Made by a program: the position numbers and the translations under genes
Assembly (NCBI GenBank): GCA_947628025.1
Contig: CANQYH010000003.1
Coordinates: 1-32,605, forward strand
Direction: 5' to 3'
Source of the DNA: an uncultured Lachnospiraceae bacterium
GTDB lineage: Bacteria > Bacillota > Clostridia > Lachnospirales > Lachnospiraceae
Length of the DNA stretch: 32,605 nt
Shown: positions 16,243-23,967 of the stretch, one piece after another
Layout of the letters: each line of letters begins with the position of its first letter
How positions within the stretch are numbered: the first letter of the stretch is position 1
The notes under the pieces: model-generated
What the model was told of the DNA's origin: nothing
Database searches by the model: none
Seen by the model: the letters and a program-made list of their open reading frames with translations, nothing else

Positions 16243-17646
16243 ATGGCGAAGAAAAAAAAGAAAAAGATAATCCGGTACCGCAGATCTCTGCAGATCAACA
16301 TCGGGATGGTTATCTTTGCGCTTATTTTTCTCTATATGGCGTTCTACGTCTATCAATATATGACCAGGAACAAGGTGCAGCCCTACGAGGTGGTAGAGGG
16401 TTCCATCGTCAGCGACCGTAGTTTTACGGGACTGATCCTGCGCAGCGAGACCGTCGGATATGCGGCGCAGAGCGGCTATATCAATTATTATGTCCGCGAG
16501 GGCAAGCGGGCGGCCGTGGGGACCAATATCTATTCGCTGGACGAGACGGGGCAGGTTGCCAGACTGCTGGAGGAAAACGCCCAGTCCCAGAACCTGCTTT
16601 CCGACCAGGACCTGTCAAATATTAAAAGGGCTCTTTCATCGTTCAGCCTTTCCTATTCGGATGAAAATTTTGATCAGATCTATGACGCCAAATATTCCCT
16701 GGACTCCATGGTCCTGGAATACGCGAATTTTAACTCGCTGAACATGGACGAGCTGCTGGTACAGCAGTTGGGAGGCAATTTTTCTCAGATCAAATCCAGC
16801 GTCAGCGGCGTCGTTTCCTACTCAGTGGACGGATACGAGGGGATGGATCCGACCGCCGTCACTGCCGGCGATTTTGACAGGAGCGGTTATTCCCGCGCGA
16901 TCACGCACGCGGGCGACCTGATCGAGCAGGGCACGGCGGTCTACAAGATCGTTACCGACGATAACTGGTCCCTGCTGTTCCCGCTTACGGAGAATGACGT
17001 GGCGGAACTGGGGACCGCGGAGAGCCTGCAGGTACGGTTCCCGGGAAAGGATTTTACCACGACCGGAACCTATTCGATGATCACGGGCGCCGACGGGAAA
17101 CCGTACGGCAAGCTGGATTTCACTAAATACATGGTGCAGTTTCTTTCCGACCGCTATCTGGATTTCCAGGTGATCATGGATGTGGCCCAGGGCCTCAAGA
17201 TTCCGGTCAGCTCGGTGACGCAGAAGAATTTCTATCTGGTACCGGTCACCTACCTGACTACGGGCGGAGATTCGGATGAAGAGGGTTTCCTGAAAGAGAT
17301 CTACACGGAAAACGGTACACTGGTGGAGTTTGTGCCGGCGACGGTTTATTATTCGACCGATGAATTTTACTATATCGATACGGACGAGGACGAGGAGATC
17401 CACGCGGGCGATTATCTGGTGAAACCGGAATCCTCCGATCGTTTCCAGATCGGGCAGACCGCTTCCCTGCAGGGCGTATACAATATCAACCGCGGCTACT
17501 CGGTCTTCAAACAGATCGAGATCCTGGCCCAGAACAATGAGTTTTATACGGTCCGCAAGGGCACCAGCTACGGGCTCAGCGTTTACGATCATATCGTGCT
17601 GGACGCGTCCTCCGTAGACGGCGAGGGTGAACTTATTTATCAATAA
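16243..17646 (+). CDS. HlyD-like single-pass membrane protein, orphan adaptor in the sepF cluster
   Basis: The 467-residue protein has a very basic N-terminus (MAKKKKKKIIRYRR), one membrane helix (about 17-37), and a large extracytoplasmic part. The start of that part, EVVEGSIVSDRSFTGLILRSE, resembles the barrel-sandwich hybrid (lipoyl-like) segment of HlyD-type adaptors, and a second half-motif follows at SSVSGVVSYSVDGYEG. The coiled-coil hairpin between them is short. No ABC transporter or outer-membrane partner lies nearby, and a Gram-positive cell has no need for the classical adaptor role. It is followed by yggS (11 bases) and sepF, an order I believe recurs in Clostridia, so a cell-division or envelope function is plausible but unproven. 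AGGAGGGAGG precedes ATG 16243. Confidence 0.75.
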   Translation: MAKKKKKKIIRYRRSLQINIGMVIFALIFLYMAFYVYQYMTRNKVQPYEVVEGSIVSDRSFTGLILRSETVGYAAQSGYINYYVREGKRAAVGTNIYSLDETGQVARLLEENAQSQNLLSDQDLSNIKRALSSFSLSYSDENFDQIYDAKYSLDSMVLEYANFNSLNMDELLVQQLGGNFSQIKSSVSGVVSYSVDGYEGMDPTAVTAGDFDRSGYSRAITHAGDLIEQGTAVYKIVTDDNWSLLFPLTENDVAELGTAESLQVRFPGKDFTTTGTYSMITGADGKPYGKLDFTKYMVQFLSDRYLDFQVIMDVAQGLKIPVSSVTQKNFYLVPVTYLTTGGDSDEEGFLKEIYTENGTLVEFVPATVYYSTDEFYYIDTDEDEEIHAGDYLVKPESSDRFQIGQTASLQGVYNINRGYSVFKQIEILAQNNEFYTVRKGTSYGLSVYDHIVLDASSVDGEGELIYQ

Positions 17647-17657
17647 GAGGTGATAAC

Positions 17658-18353
17658 ATGGTTGCAGAAAATTATCGGGAGATCAAAAAACGGGTGGAAC
17701 TCGCATGCGCGCGGTCCGGCCGCAGCGCGGACGAGGTCACGCTGATCGCTGTCAGCAAGACGAAACCGGTTCCGATGCTGAATGAGGCTTACGACGCAGG
17801 CGCGCGGGACTTCGGAGAAAACAAGGTGCAGGAGATCCTGGAGAAATATCCTGTACTGCCGCAGGATATCCGCTGGCACATGATCGGACATCTGCAGACG
17901 AACAAAGTCCGCCAGGTCGTCGGAAAGGCCTGCCTGATCCATTCGGTAGATTCTGTCAGACTGGCGGCGGAGATCGAAAAAGAATCCGCCAGGCAGAAGC
18001 GGGTCACGCCTATCCTGCTGGAGATCAACGTGGCGGAAGAGGAGAGTAAGTTCGGCTTTCATCTGTCGGAAGCGGAAAAAGCGCTGACGGAGATCGCCGC
18101 TTTCCCGCATGTAAGCGTCCAGGGCCTGATGACGATCGCGCCGTTTGTAGAAGAAGCGGAAGAAAACCGGCAGGTTTTTAGAAAATTGTATCAATTTTTT
18201 ATTGACATAAAACAAAAAAAAGCCGATAATGTGTATATGAATGTTCTTTCCATGGGTATGACCGGCGACTTCGAAGTGGCGATCGAAGAGGGCGCGACCA
18301 TGGTGAGAGTAGGCACCGGAATCTTCGGTGAACGAGAAAAGAGGGAGAATTAA
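17658..18353 (+). CDS. yggS: YggS/PLPBP-family pyridoxal phosphate homeostasis protein
   Basis: A 231-residue PLP-binding protein with an alanine-racemase-like barrel but no known catalysis; it buffers PLP and affects amino-acid metabolism. The PLP lysine lies in LIAVSKTKP (about residue 36). Further family blocks are FGENKVQEIL, WHMIGHLQTNK, LLEINVAEEESKFGF, GLMTIAP, and the C-terminal LSMGMTGDFEVAIEEGATMVRVGTGIFG. Length is typical. AGAGGTGAT precedes ATG 17658. In Gram-positive bacteria this gene commonly sits next to sepF, as here (6 bases apart). Confidence 0.96.
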   Translation: MVAENYREIKKRVELACARSGRSADEVTLIAVSKTKPVPMLNEAYDAGARDFGENKVQEILEKYPVLPQDIRWHMIGHLQTNKVRQVVGKACLIHSVDSVRLAAEIEKESARQKRVTPILLEINVAEEESKFGFHLSEAEKALTEIAAFPHVSVQGLMTIAPFVEEAEENRQVFRKLYQFFIDIKQKKADNVYMNVLSMGMTGDFEVAIEEGATMVRVGTGIFGEREKREN

Positions 18354-18358
18354 AAGCG

Positions 18359-18898
18359 ATGAGCCTGTTTGGAAAATTTGTGGATAGTATCAGACTAAAC
18401 GATAATGAAGACGACGATTACTTCCTGGATGACGATTACGAAGATGAGAAGCCTGCCAGAAAGCCCCTGTTCGGCGGAAAACGCGACGACGACTATTACG
18501 ACGACTACGAGGAAGAGGAAGAACCGCAGCCACAGCCGGCAAAGCCCCGTTTCCTGAATAATAGTTCCCGCTCGGCGAAAGTAGTCCCGATGAAGCGCAG
18601 CACAGGGCTGGAGGTATCCATGATCAAGCCGACCTCCATCGAGGATTCCAAAGAGATCTGCGACTATCTGCTGGCCGGCAAGGCGGTCGTGCTGAATATG
18701 GAAGGCCTGCAGACAGACGTGGCGCAGCGGATCATCGATTTTACGTCCGGCTCCACCTATTCCATAAACGGGAACCTGCAGAAGATATCCAATTACATAT
18801 TTATCGCTACTCCGGAGTCCGTGGAATTGTCAGGCGATTTCCAGGATCTCTTAAACGGCGGCGGGATGGACATGTCTGGCCTGAATCTGCGGATCTGA
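18359..18898 (+). CDS. sepF: Cell division protein SepF
   Basis: SepF anchors FtsZ filaments to the membrane in Gram-positive bacteria. The 179-residue protein has an N-terminal amphipathic membrane-binding helix (MSLFGKFVDSIRL), a long acidic linker (Asp/Glu/Tyr-rich, about residues 15-75), and the conserved C-terminal FtsZ-binding domain from SMIKPTSIEDSKEICDYLL through IDFTSGSTYSINGNLQKIS to IFIATPESVEL. The final 15 residues are Gly/Met-rich. It is the last gene before a strong hairpin. Confidence 0.96.
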   Translation: MSLFGKFVDSIRLNDNEDDDYFLDDDYEDEKPARKPLFGGKRDDDYYDDYEEEEEPQPQPAKPRFLNNSSRSAKVVPMKRSTGLEVSMIKPTSIEDSKEICDYLLAGKAVVLNMEGLQTDVAQRIIDFTSGSTYSINGNLQKISNYIFIATPESVELSGDFQDLLNGGGMDMSGLNLRI

Positions 18899-18934
18899 TA
18901 GGTTGGACATCCTGCCGGCAGTAAATGACAGCAG

Positions 18935-18992
18935 GCAGACGTTCCCTGACCGCCGGGATCATATCGGGGAGGTTGCGGAACGTCTGCTTTTT
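18935..18992 (+). terminator. Intrinsic terminator after sepF, with a 31-base loop
   Basis: GCAGACGTTCC (18935-18945) and GGAACGTCTGC (18977-18987) are perfectly complementary over 11 bases and are followed by five T residues (18988-18992). The loop is long for a terminator, so an attenuator upstream of aroB is an alternative. Confidence 0.75.
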
Positions 18993-19027
18993 GTGTTCAG
19001 AAATCATATAGAAAATGGAGCGGACAT

Positions 19028-20119
19028 ATGGAAGAGCGGCTAACAGTTCATAAAAGCGGGGCGGCGATCTATGATATCGTGCTGACGGATTCGTTTGACG
19101 GATTGGGACGGGAGATCGGGACGCTGCAGATAAAGGAACGGCGCGTCTGCATCGTTACGGATTCTACGGTGGCGGGATACTATCTGGACGAAGTGAAACG
19201 GATCCTGGAAGCTTGCTGCCGTCAGGTAAGCGTTTTTGTGTTTCCTGCCGGAGAGGCCTATAAGAATCTGGACACAGTGCGCAGGCTGTACGAACACCTG
19301 ATCCAAAACCATTTTGACCGGAAGGACATGCTGGCCGCTTTGGGCGGAGGCGTGGCCGGCGATCTCTGCGGCTTTGCGGCCGCCACCTATCTGCGGGGGA
19401 TCTCGTTCATCCAGATCCCGACGACACTGCTGGCACAGGTGGACAGCTCCATCGGCGGCAAGACCGGCGTGGATTTTGACGCCTATAAAAATATGGTAGG
19501 AGCGTTCCATATGCCGCGGCTCGTCTATACCAATGTGCGGACGCTGCAGACGCTGACGGAGGAACAGTTCAGTTCCGGCATGGGCGAAGTGATTAAACAC
19601 GGCCTGATCCGGGACGCGGGATATTATCGCTGGCTGTCTGAACACCGGAGTTCTTTGCTGGCGAGAGACCCTGACGCCTGCATATATACGATCCTGCGCA
19701 GCGTCGAGATCAAACGCAGTGTCGTGGAGGAGGATCCCACCGAACAGGGAGAACGCGCGCTTTTGAACTTCGGCCATACGCTGGGACACGCGATCGAAAA
19801 ACAGACGGATTTTTCCATGCTTCACGGTCACTGCGTCGGCCTGGGGATGCTGGCGGCGGCCAGGATCAGCGCCGGCAGAGGTTATCTGACGGAAACGCAG
19901 GAAAGAGAGCTCGGCGAACTGCTGCAGGCTTTTCATATGCCGGTAAAGGTATCCGGCCCGAATGCGGAGGATATACTGACCGCTACGAAAAATGACAAAA
20001 AAATGGACGGCGGCCGGATCCGATTTATCCTTTTGAAGCAGATCGGAGAGGCCTTTATCGACGCACAGGTGACGGAGGAGGAAATGCGGGAGGGCCTAAA
20101 CGCCGTTTTGCAGCCGTAA
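19028..20119 (+). CDS. aroB: 3-dehydroquinate synthase
   Basis: Second step of the shikimate pathway: converts DAHP to 3-dehydroquinate using NAD+ and a divalent metal. The 363-residue protein has the NAD-binding ALGGGVAGDLCGFAAATYLRG block, the PTTLLAQVDSSIGGKTGVD motif, the GMGEVIKHG segment with the metal-ligand Glu, and the later ligand histidines in NFGHTLGHAIE and HGHCVGLGM. Length is normal. No other aromatic pathway genes are adjacent. ATG 19028 is preceded by GGAG. Confidence 0.97.
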   Translation: MEERLTVHKSGAAIYDIVLTDSFDGLGREIGTLQIKERRVCIVTDSTVAGYYLDEVKRILEACCRQVSVFVFPAGEAYKNLDTVRRLYEHLIQNHFDRKDMLAALGGGVAGDLCGFAAATYLRGISFIQIPTTLLAQVDSSIGGKTGVDFDAYKNMVGAFHMPRLVYTNVRTLQTLTEEQFSSGMGEVIKHGLIRDAGYYRWLSEHRSSLLARDPDACIYTILRSVEIKRSVVEEDPTEQGERALLNFGHTLGHAIEKQTDFSMLHGHCVGLGMLAAARISAGRGYLTETQERELGELLQAFHMPVKVSGPNAEDILTATKNDKKMDGGRIRFILLKQIGEAFIDAQVTEEEMREGLNAVLQP

Positions 20120-20224
20120 TGAAGCGGTAACGTTTTAAGTTTGGGCCGCCTGCAGACATTTTTCCGGCTTTCGGCTGAACGAAATACCGGAGGATCTCAC
20201 GATCGCAAACTACAAGGAGCTGGT

Positions 20225-20743
20225 ATGAAGAAAAAAATCGTGCACATGGCGCTTTACTTTTTGACGGTTCGTTTTTTGTTCGCGCTGGATCAATGGACCA
20301 AAAGCCTGGCTGTTAAACACTTAAAAGGGCATGGGCCCCACGTACTCCTGGACGGGATCTTTGAATTTCTGTACTCGGAAAACCGGGGAGCGGCGTTCGG
20401 CATCCTGCAGGGAAAGCAGGTGTTTTTCAGCCTGATCGCGGTACTGGTCCTTTTAGCCGTTATTTATGCGCTCTGGAAGCTGCCTGTGACTAAAAAATAT
20501 CTGCCGATGATCCTCTGCCTGCTTCTGATCGCGTCGGGAGCCGCCGGCAATCTGATCGATCGTTTGTCCGAGGGCTATGTGGTGGACTTTCTGTATTTCA
20601 GCCTGATCGATTTTCCGATCTTTAATGTGGCGGATTGCTACGTGACCGTTTCCACGGTCCTATTGTTTGTGCTGTTGTTCTTCGGATTCTACTCGGACGA
20701 GGATCTGGCTGTGCTGCTGCCGGGCAGAAAGGAGTCTGAATGA
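20225..20743 (+). CDS. lspA: Lipoprotein signal peptidase (signal peptidase II)
   Basis: LspA cleaves lipoprotein signal peptides after lipidation, at the membrane. The 172-residue protein has four membrane helices and the conserved family motifs DQWTK, NRGAAFGI, GAAGNLIDRL (catalytic Asp) and FNVADCYV (second catalytic Asp). I chose ATG 20225, which follows AAGGAG, over the track TTG at 20141, which would add 28 non-conserved residues. Its end overlaps the pseudouridine synthase start as ATGA, the usual lspA-rluD pairing of Firmicutes. Confidence 0.96.
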   Translation: MKKKIVHMALYFLTVRFLFALDQWTKSLAVKHLKGHGPHVLLDGIFEFLYSENRGAAFGILQGKQVFFSLIAVLVLLAVIYALWKLPVTKKYLPMILCLLLIASGAAGNLIDRLSEGYVVDFLYFSLIDFPIFNVADCYVTVSTVLLFVLLFFGFYSDEDLAVLLPGRKESE

Positions 20744-21654
20744 GACAGGAATATCAGGTAAAAGCGGGGCAGGAGCAGCGGATCGACCGTTATCTGACGG
20801 AGGTCTGCGACGGACTGTCCCGTTCGTATTTACAAAAGCTTCTGAAAGCTGGGGAAGTGCTCGTCGATGATGTGGCGGTGAAAGCCAATTATAAACTCTC
20901 TGCCGGAGAGCGGGTTGCACTGGAACTGCCGGAGCCGGAGGAGGCGGAGATCACGGCCAAAGAAATGCCGCTGGATATCGTATACGAGGACGAGGATGTG
21001 ATCCTGATCAATAAACCGAAAGGGATGGTGGTGCATCCGGCGGCGGGGCACATGGACGATACGCTGGTCAACGGCCTGATGGCCCATTGCCAGGGGCATC
21101 TGTCCGGCATCAACGGCGTCTTGCGGCCAGGGATCGTTCACCGGATCGACCGTGACACCACCGGCCTGCTGATCGTCTGCAAAAACGATACGGCTCACGC
21201 CTCGATCGCGGAGCAGTTAAAGGAGCATACGATCACGCGCCGGTATCAGGCGATCGTCAGCGGTGTGCTGAAAGAGGACGAGGGGACCGTCGACGCGCCC
21301 ATCGGCCGCCATCCCACGGACCGGAAAAAAATGAGCGTCAACGCGAAGAACGGCAGAAGCGCGGTGACCCATTACCGGGTCCTGGAACGGTTTGCAAACT
21401 ATACGTACATCGAATGCCGCCTGGAAACGGGGCGCACCCACCAGATCCGCGTACACATGGCCTCAATCCATCACCCGGTCCTGGGAGATACGGTTTACGG
21501 TCCGGAAAAATGCCCATTCGATCTGGAGGGCCAGACGCTGCACGCCGGAGTGTTGGGTTTTGTTCATCCAAGAACGGGAGAATATATGGAGTTTTCCGCG
21601 CCGCTTCCAGAATACTTCTCCAATCTCCTGGAAAAATTGCGCAAAACAACTTGA
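20740..21654 (+). CDS. RluD-type 23S rRNA pseudouridine synthase
   Basis: The 304-residue protein has an N-terminal S4 RNA-binding domain (about 10-70, RIDRYLTEVCDGLSRSYLQKLLKAGEVLVD) and the RluA/RluD catalytic domain with HRIDRDTTGLLIVCKND, whose Asp is the nucleophile. The YEDEDVILINKPKGMVVHPA motif and RTHQIRVHM are also present. It resembles Bacillus YlyB, encoded directly after lspA. The exact rRNA positions cannot be read from sequence. Translation is coupled to lspA through ATGA at 20740. Confidence 0.94.
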   Translation: MRQEYQVKAGQEQRIDRYLTEVCDGLSRSYLQKLLKAGEVLVDDVAVKANYKLSAGERVALELPEPEEAEITAKEMPLDIVYEDEDVILINKPKGMVVHPAAGHMDDTLVNGLMAHCQGHLSGINGVLRPGIVHRIDRDTTGLLIVCKNDTAHASIAEQLKEHTITRRYQAIVSGVLKEDEGTVDAPIGRHPTDRKKMSVNAKNGRSAVTHYRVLERFANYTYIECRLETGRTHQIRVHMASIHHPVLGDTVYGPEKCPFDLEGQTLHAGVLGFVHPRTGEYMEFSAPLPEYFSNLLEKLRKTT

Positions 21655-21660
21655 TTCCTC

Positions 21661-21689
21661 TATACATTTGAAAAACATTGGTTTATAAT
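21661..21689 (+). promoter_or_regulatory. Candidate promoter of the cytidylate-kinase-like/TraX pair
   Basis: TATACA (21661-21666) and a perfect TATAAT (21684-21689) are 17 bases apart, just after the pseudouridine synthase stop. Confidence 0.6.
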
Positions 21690-21734
21690 AATAGGGACAG
21701 GTGATGAATCGCCTGGAAAGGAGAAGGCATCATA

Positions 21735-22367
21735 ATGGATGGGAATCTGGTTTTTACGATTGGAAGGCAGTGCGGCAGTTTGGGGCGGACCATCGGACGC
21801 AGGCTGGCGGAAACGATGGGAGTGAAGTGTTACGATAAGGAACTGCTGACAGAAGCGGCAAAAAACAGCGGGCTGTGCGAGGAATTATTTAAAAATAACG
21901 ATGAAAAACCCACGAACAGTTTCCTCTATTCGCTGGTGATGGACACTTATTCTATGGGGTATGGCGGAGCTCCCGCTTATATGGACATGCCGCTTAACCA
22001 TAAGATCTTTCTGGCCCAGTTCGATACCATAAAAAAACTGGCCAGCGAGGAATCCTGCGTGATCGTGGGGCGCTGCGCGGATTATGCTTTGGCAGATTAT
22101 CCCTGCAAGGTCACCGTTTTCCTGACCGGCAATGAAGAGGACAAAATTAAACGCCTGATGGAGCTTTATCAGGTCAATGAATCCAAAGCCAGGGATATCC
22201 TGATCAAGACAGACCGCAAGCGTTCCAGTTACTATAATTATTATTCCAATAAAAAATGGGGAGACGCCAGGGAATACGACCTGTGTATCAACAGCAGCTA
22301 TACCGGCGTGGACGGCGCGGTCGAGCTGATCCAGAGATTTGCGCAAATGAAGTTCGGCGGAAAATAA
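21735..22367 (+). CDS. Cytidylate-kinase-like family protein
   Basis: A 210-residue P-loop protein of the Cytidylate_kin2 type. It opens with FTIGRQCGSLGRTIGRRLAE, a P-loop variant typical of this family, then YDKELLTEAAKNSG and the VIVGRCADYAL motif, and later KIKRLMELYQV and TDRKRSSYYNYY (lid-like). The true Cmk signature is absent, so its substrate is unknown. AAAGGAGAAG precedes ATG 21735. It starts a two-gene unit with the TraX-like gene one base later. Confidence 0.85.
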   Translation: MDGNLVFTIGRQCGSLGRTIGRRLAETMGVKCYDKELLTEAAKNSGLCEELFKNNDEKPTNSFLYSLVMDTYSMGYGGAPAYMDMPLNHKIFLAQFDTIKKLASEESCVIVGRCADYALADYPCKVTVFLTGNEEDKIKRLMELYQVNESKARDILIKTDRKRSSYYNYYSNKKWGDAREYDLCINSSYTGVDGAVELIQRFAQMKFGGK

Positions 22368-22368
22368 T

Positions 22369-23085
22369 ATGAACGCGCTGGAATTAAAGATCATCGCGAT
22401 GTTTCTGATGCTGTGCGACCATTTGTGGAGTACGATCGTACCGGGATTCCCATGGCTGACCAGCATCGGCCGGATCGCGTTTCCCATTTTTGCGTTTCAG
22501 ATCGCGGAGGGATTTTCCCGGACGCACGACCGGAAGAAGTATCTGAAGCGGATGTTCGTGTTTGCCCTGATTTCTGAGCTTCCTTTCAATCTGATGGTGG
22601 GAGGGTGGTGGTTTTACCCGATCCACCAGAACGTGATGTTCACTTTTTGTCTTGCAATCATTGCCATGATGGTACTGGAAGAGGCAAAAAAGAAAGGCTG
22701 GCTCCTGTTCGGACTGACGTTTGCGGTCATTCTTCCTGTCAGCTATGTGCTCGGTTTCATTACCTTTGTGGATTATTACGGTTACGGCATCTGGATGGTT
22801 TTGCTGTTTTATCTGTTCAAAGATTTGCGATGGGGATGGGTCGGAGAGTTGGCCGGCATGTTTTATATCAACTGGATCATGATCGGAGGACTGGTATTTA
22901 ACGTACCCATCCTTGGCCATATCGTGGAGATCCCCGAGCAGGGCCTGGCGCTCCTGGCGCTTATACCGATCTGGCTTTATAACGGGAAACAGGGTCCCCA
23001 TAATAAGACGATCCAATATGCCTGTTATGCGTTTTACCCGGTGCATATGCTGATCCTGGCGCTGGCCGCAAGGTATCTTTTCTGA
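22369..23085 (+). CDS. TraX-family membrane protein
   Basis: A 238-residue, eight-or-so-helix membrane protein. The N-terminal block LKIIAMFLMLCDHLWST and the SIGRIAFPIFAFQIAEGF stretch are diagnostic of the TraX family, whose founding member acetylates F pilin; chromosomal members in Firmicutes are usually of unknown function, probably acyltransferase-like. The conserved His sits in the DH pair. The terminal AFYPVHMLILAL block is also typical. It starts one base after the cytidylate-kinase-like stop. No conjugation genes are nearby, so a plasmid-transfer role is unlikely. Confidence 0.88.
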   Translation: MNALELKIIAMFLMLCDHLWSTIVPGFPWLTSIGRIAFPIFAFQIAEGFSRTHDRKKYLKRMFVFALISELPFNLMVGGWWFYPIHQNVMFTFCLAIIAMMVLEEAKKKGWLLFGLTFAVILPVSYVLGFITFVDYYGYGIWMVLLFYLFKDLRWGWVGELAGMFYINWIMIGGLVFNVPILGHIVEIPEQGLALLALIPIWLYNGKQGPHNKTIQYACYAFYPVHMLILALAARYLF

Positions 23086-23423
23086 ATGTCAAACGATAGA
23101 CCTGTACGTAAATAAAAAGGAACGGCTGTAAAAATACGTTAAATCTTTACCGGCTGAGCCTGTGTCGTTTCGCAAATAGAGAAAGCTGTGTCGTAGTAGC
23201 GGGATGATACGGATAAGATAGTGAGATTGTCTATACAATTTCGCTATTATTTTTATTGACAATAAAAATGTATTTATGCAGTTAATAGCATACCACAAAA
23301 TGAGATAGATTACCATTTATAAAATTTCATGTATCTTAATGTTCTAAAAACTGGATTTTTATGCAAATATGTGCTAGCATTTATAGAACAGACAAATAAA
23401 TCTGGAGTTATGGAGGTATAAAC
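23086..23423. other. AT-rich gap with no gene seen
   Basis: The composition drops sharply relative to flanking genes. A 9-base direct repeat CTGTGTCGT (23160-23168, 23186-23194) and a TGTTCTA/TAGAACA inverted pair (23340-23346, 23384-23390) are visible. A possible weak promoter for the next small gene is TGGATT (23352-23357) with TAGCAT (23375-23380), 17 bases apart. No ORF with a ribosome site and no terminator was found. Confidence 0.5.
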
Positions 23424-23657
23424 ATGCTGAAAAAAGCAAATCCGATTTTGAATACGATCATAGGCGCATTTGTTGGAGTCTTTATTGGGCATGGAATATA
23501 TGTATTCTGGGATTTTAAGACGCACCCAGATTTATATGCAATGCAGTCTGCGCCATGGTACACAAGCATTTTATTATATGGTATCGTAACGGCTATCGTT
23601 TTGGTCACAGCTATTATTATAAAGCTGGTTATACGACATAAACTAAAACAGCAATAA
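23424..23657 (+). CDS. Small two-helix membrane protein of unknown function
   Basis: A 77-residue protein with two clear membrane helices (about 11-30 and 47-70) separated by a short hydrophilic loop (DFKTHPDLYAMQSAPWY) and a basic tail (RHKLKQQ). A strong TATGGAGG site lies 8 bases upstream of ATG 23424, so it is probably translated. I do not recognise a characterised family; the FVGVFIGHGIYVFWD stretch looks conserved-protein-like, not random. It lies alone in low-GC DNA, unlike its neighbours, which suggests later acquisition or relaxed codon use. Confidence 0.7.
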   Translation: MLKKANPILNTIIGAFVGVFIGHGIYVFWDFKTHPDLYAMQSAPWYTSILLYGIVTAIVLVTAIIIKLVIRHKLKQQ

Positions 23658-23789
23658 TTTCATTATGGATTTTCTGAGTTTTAAGGTTGATATTCGTGAT
23701 ATCAGCCCTGCGCGTTCGAAAAAATAGATCGGCGCATAGGCGCAAAATCCGGCGGACCCGTAAATGTTTCGCGCCGGAAAACTTGGGGA
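23658..23789. other. Non-coding stretch before the structured leader
   Basis: Only the short inverted repeats GATAT/ATATC (about 23692-23706) and CCGGCG/CGCCGG (about 23750-23779) are seen. Neither is followed by a T-run, and no gene is supported. Confidence 0.4.
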
Positions 23790-23818
23790 TTGACGGTGGA
23801 GAGAGAAAAGAGTATAAT
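23790..23818 (+). promoter_or_regulatory. Strong sigma-A promoter upstream of the ttcA-like gene
   Basis: TTGACG (23790-23795) and a perfect TATAAT (23813-23818) are 17 bases apart. The predicted start near 23825 leaves a leader of about 140 bases before ATG 23968. Confidence 0.85.
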
Positions 23819-23824
23819 AAGGAC

Positions 23825-23967
23825 AACCTACCAACTATTCGCGAAAGCATACTTTAACGAATAGTTGGTCTGCTGGCTTCGTGGAGTGGCTCTGGAGTCA
23901 ATCCATAAACACGGCACTGGGGGCCAAAATTGGCAGTTTTGATCACAAAAAGGACTTTTGACCGAAT
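23825..23967 (+). ncRNA. Candidate structured 5' leader or small RNA
   Basis: The transcript predicted from the promoter at 23790 begins with a hairpin of 12 perfect pairs (ACCAACTATTCG 23830-23841 with CGAATAGTTGGT 23858-23869) capped by AAAG/CTTT around CATA. Downstream, CTGC+TGGC (from 23870) can pair with GCCA+GCAG (about 23922-23937), and TTTTG/CAAAA and GCCA/TGGC give further short pairings near the start codon. I do not recognise a known riboswitch or Rfam class. No T-run terminator follows. It could be a cis-regulator of the ttcA-like gene, an independent RNA, or a dispersed intergenic repeat. Confidence 0.4.

Noticed and set aside
20141-20224. 28-residue N-terminal extension of lspA from a TTG start
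   Set aside because: LspA begins just before its first membrane helix; the AAGGAG site precedes ATG 20225.
22369-23085. TraX-like gene as a sign of conjugative transfer
   Set aside because: No other tra, relaxase or type IV secretion genes are seen; chromosomal TraX-family proteins are common in Clostridia.
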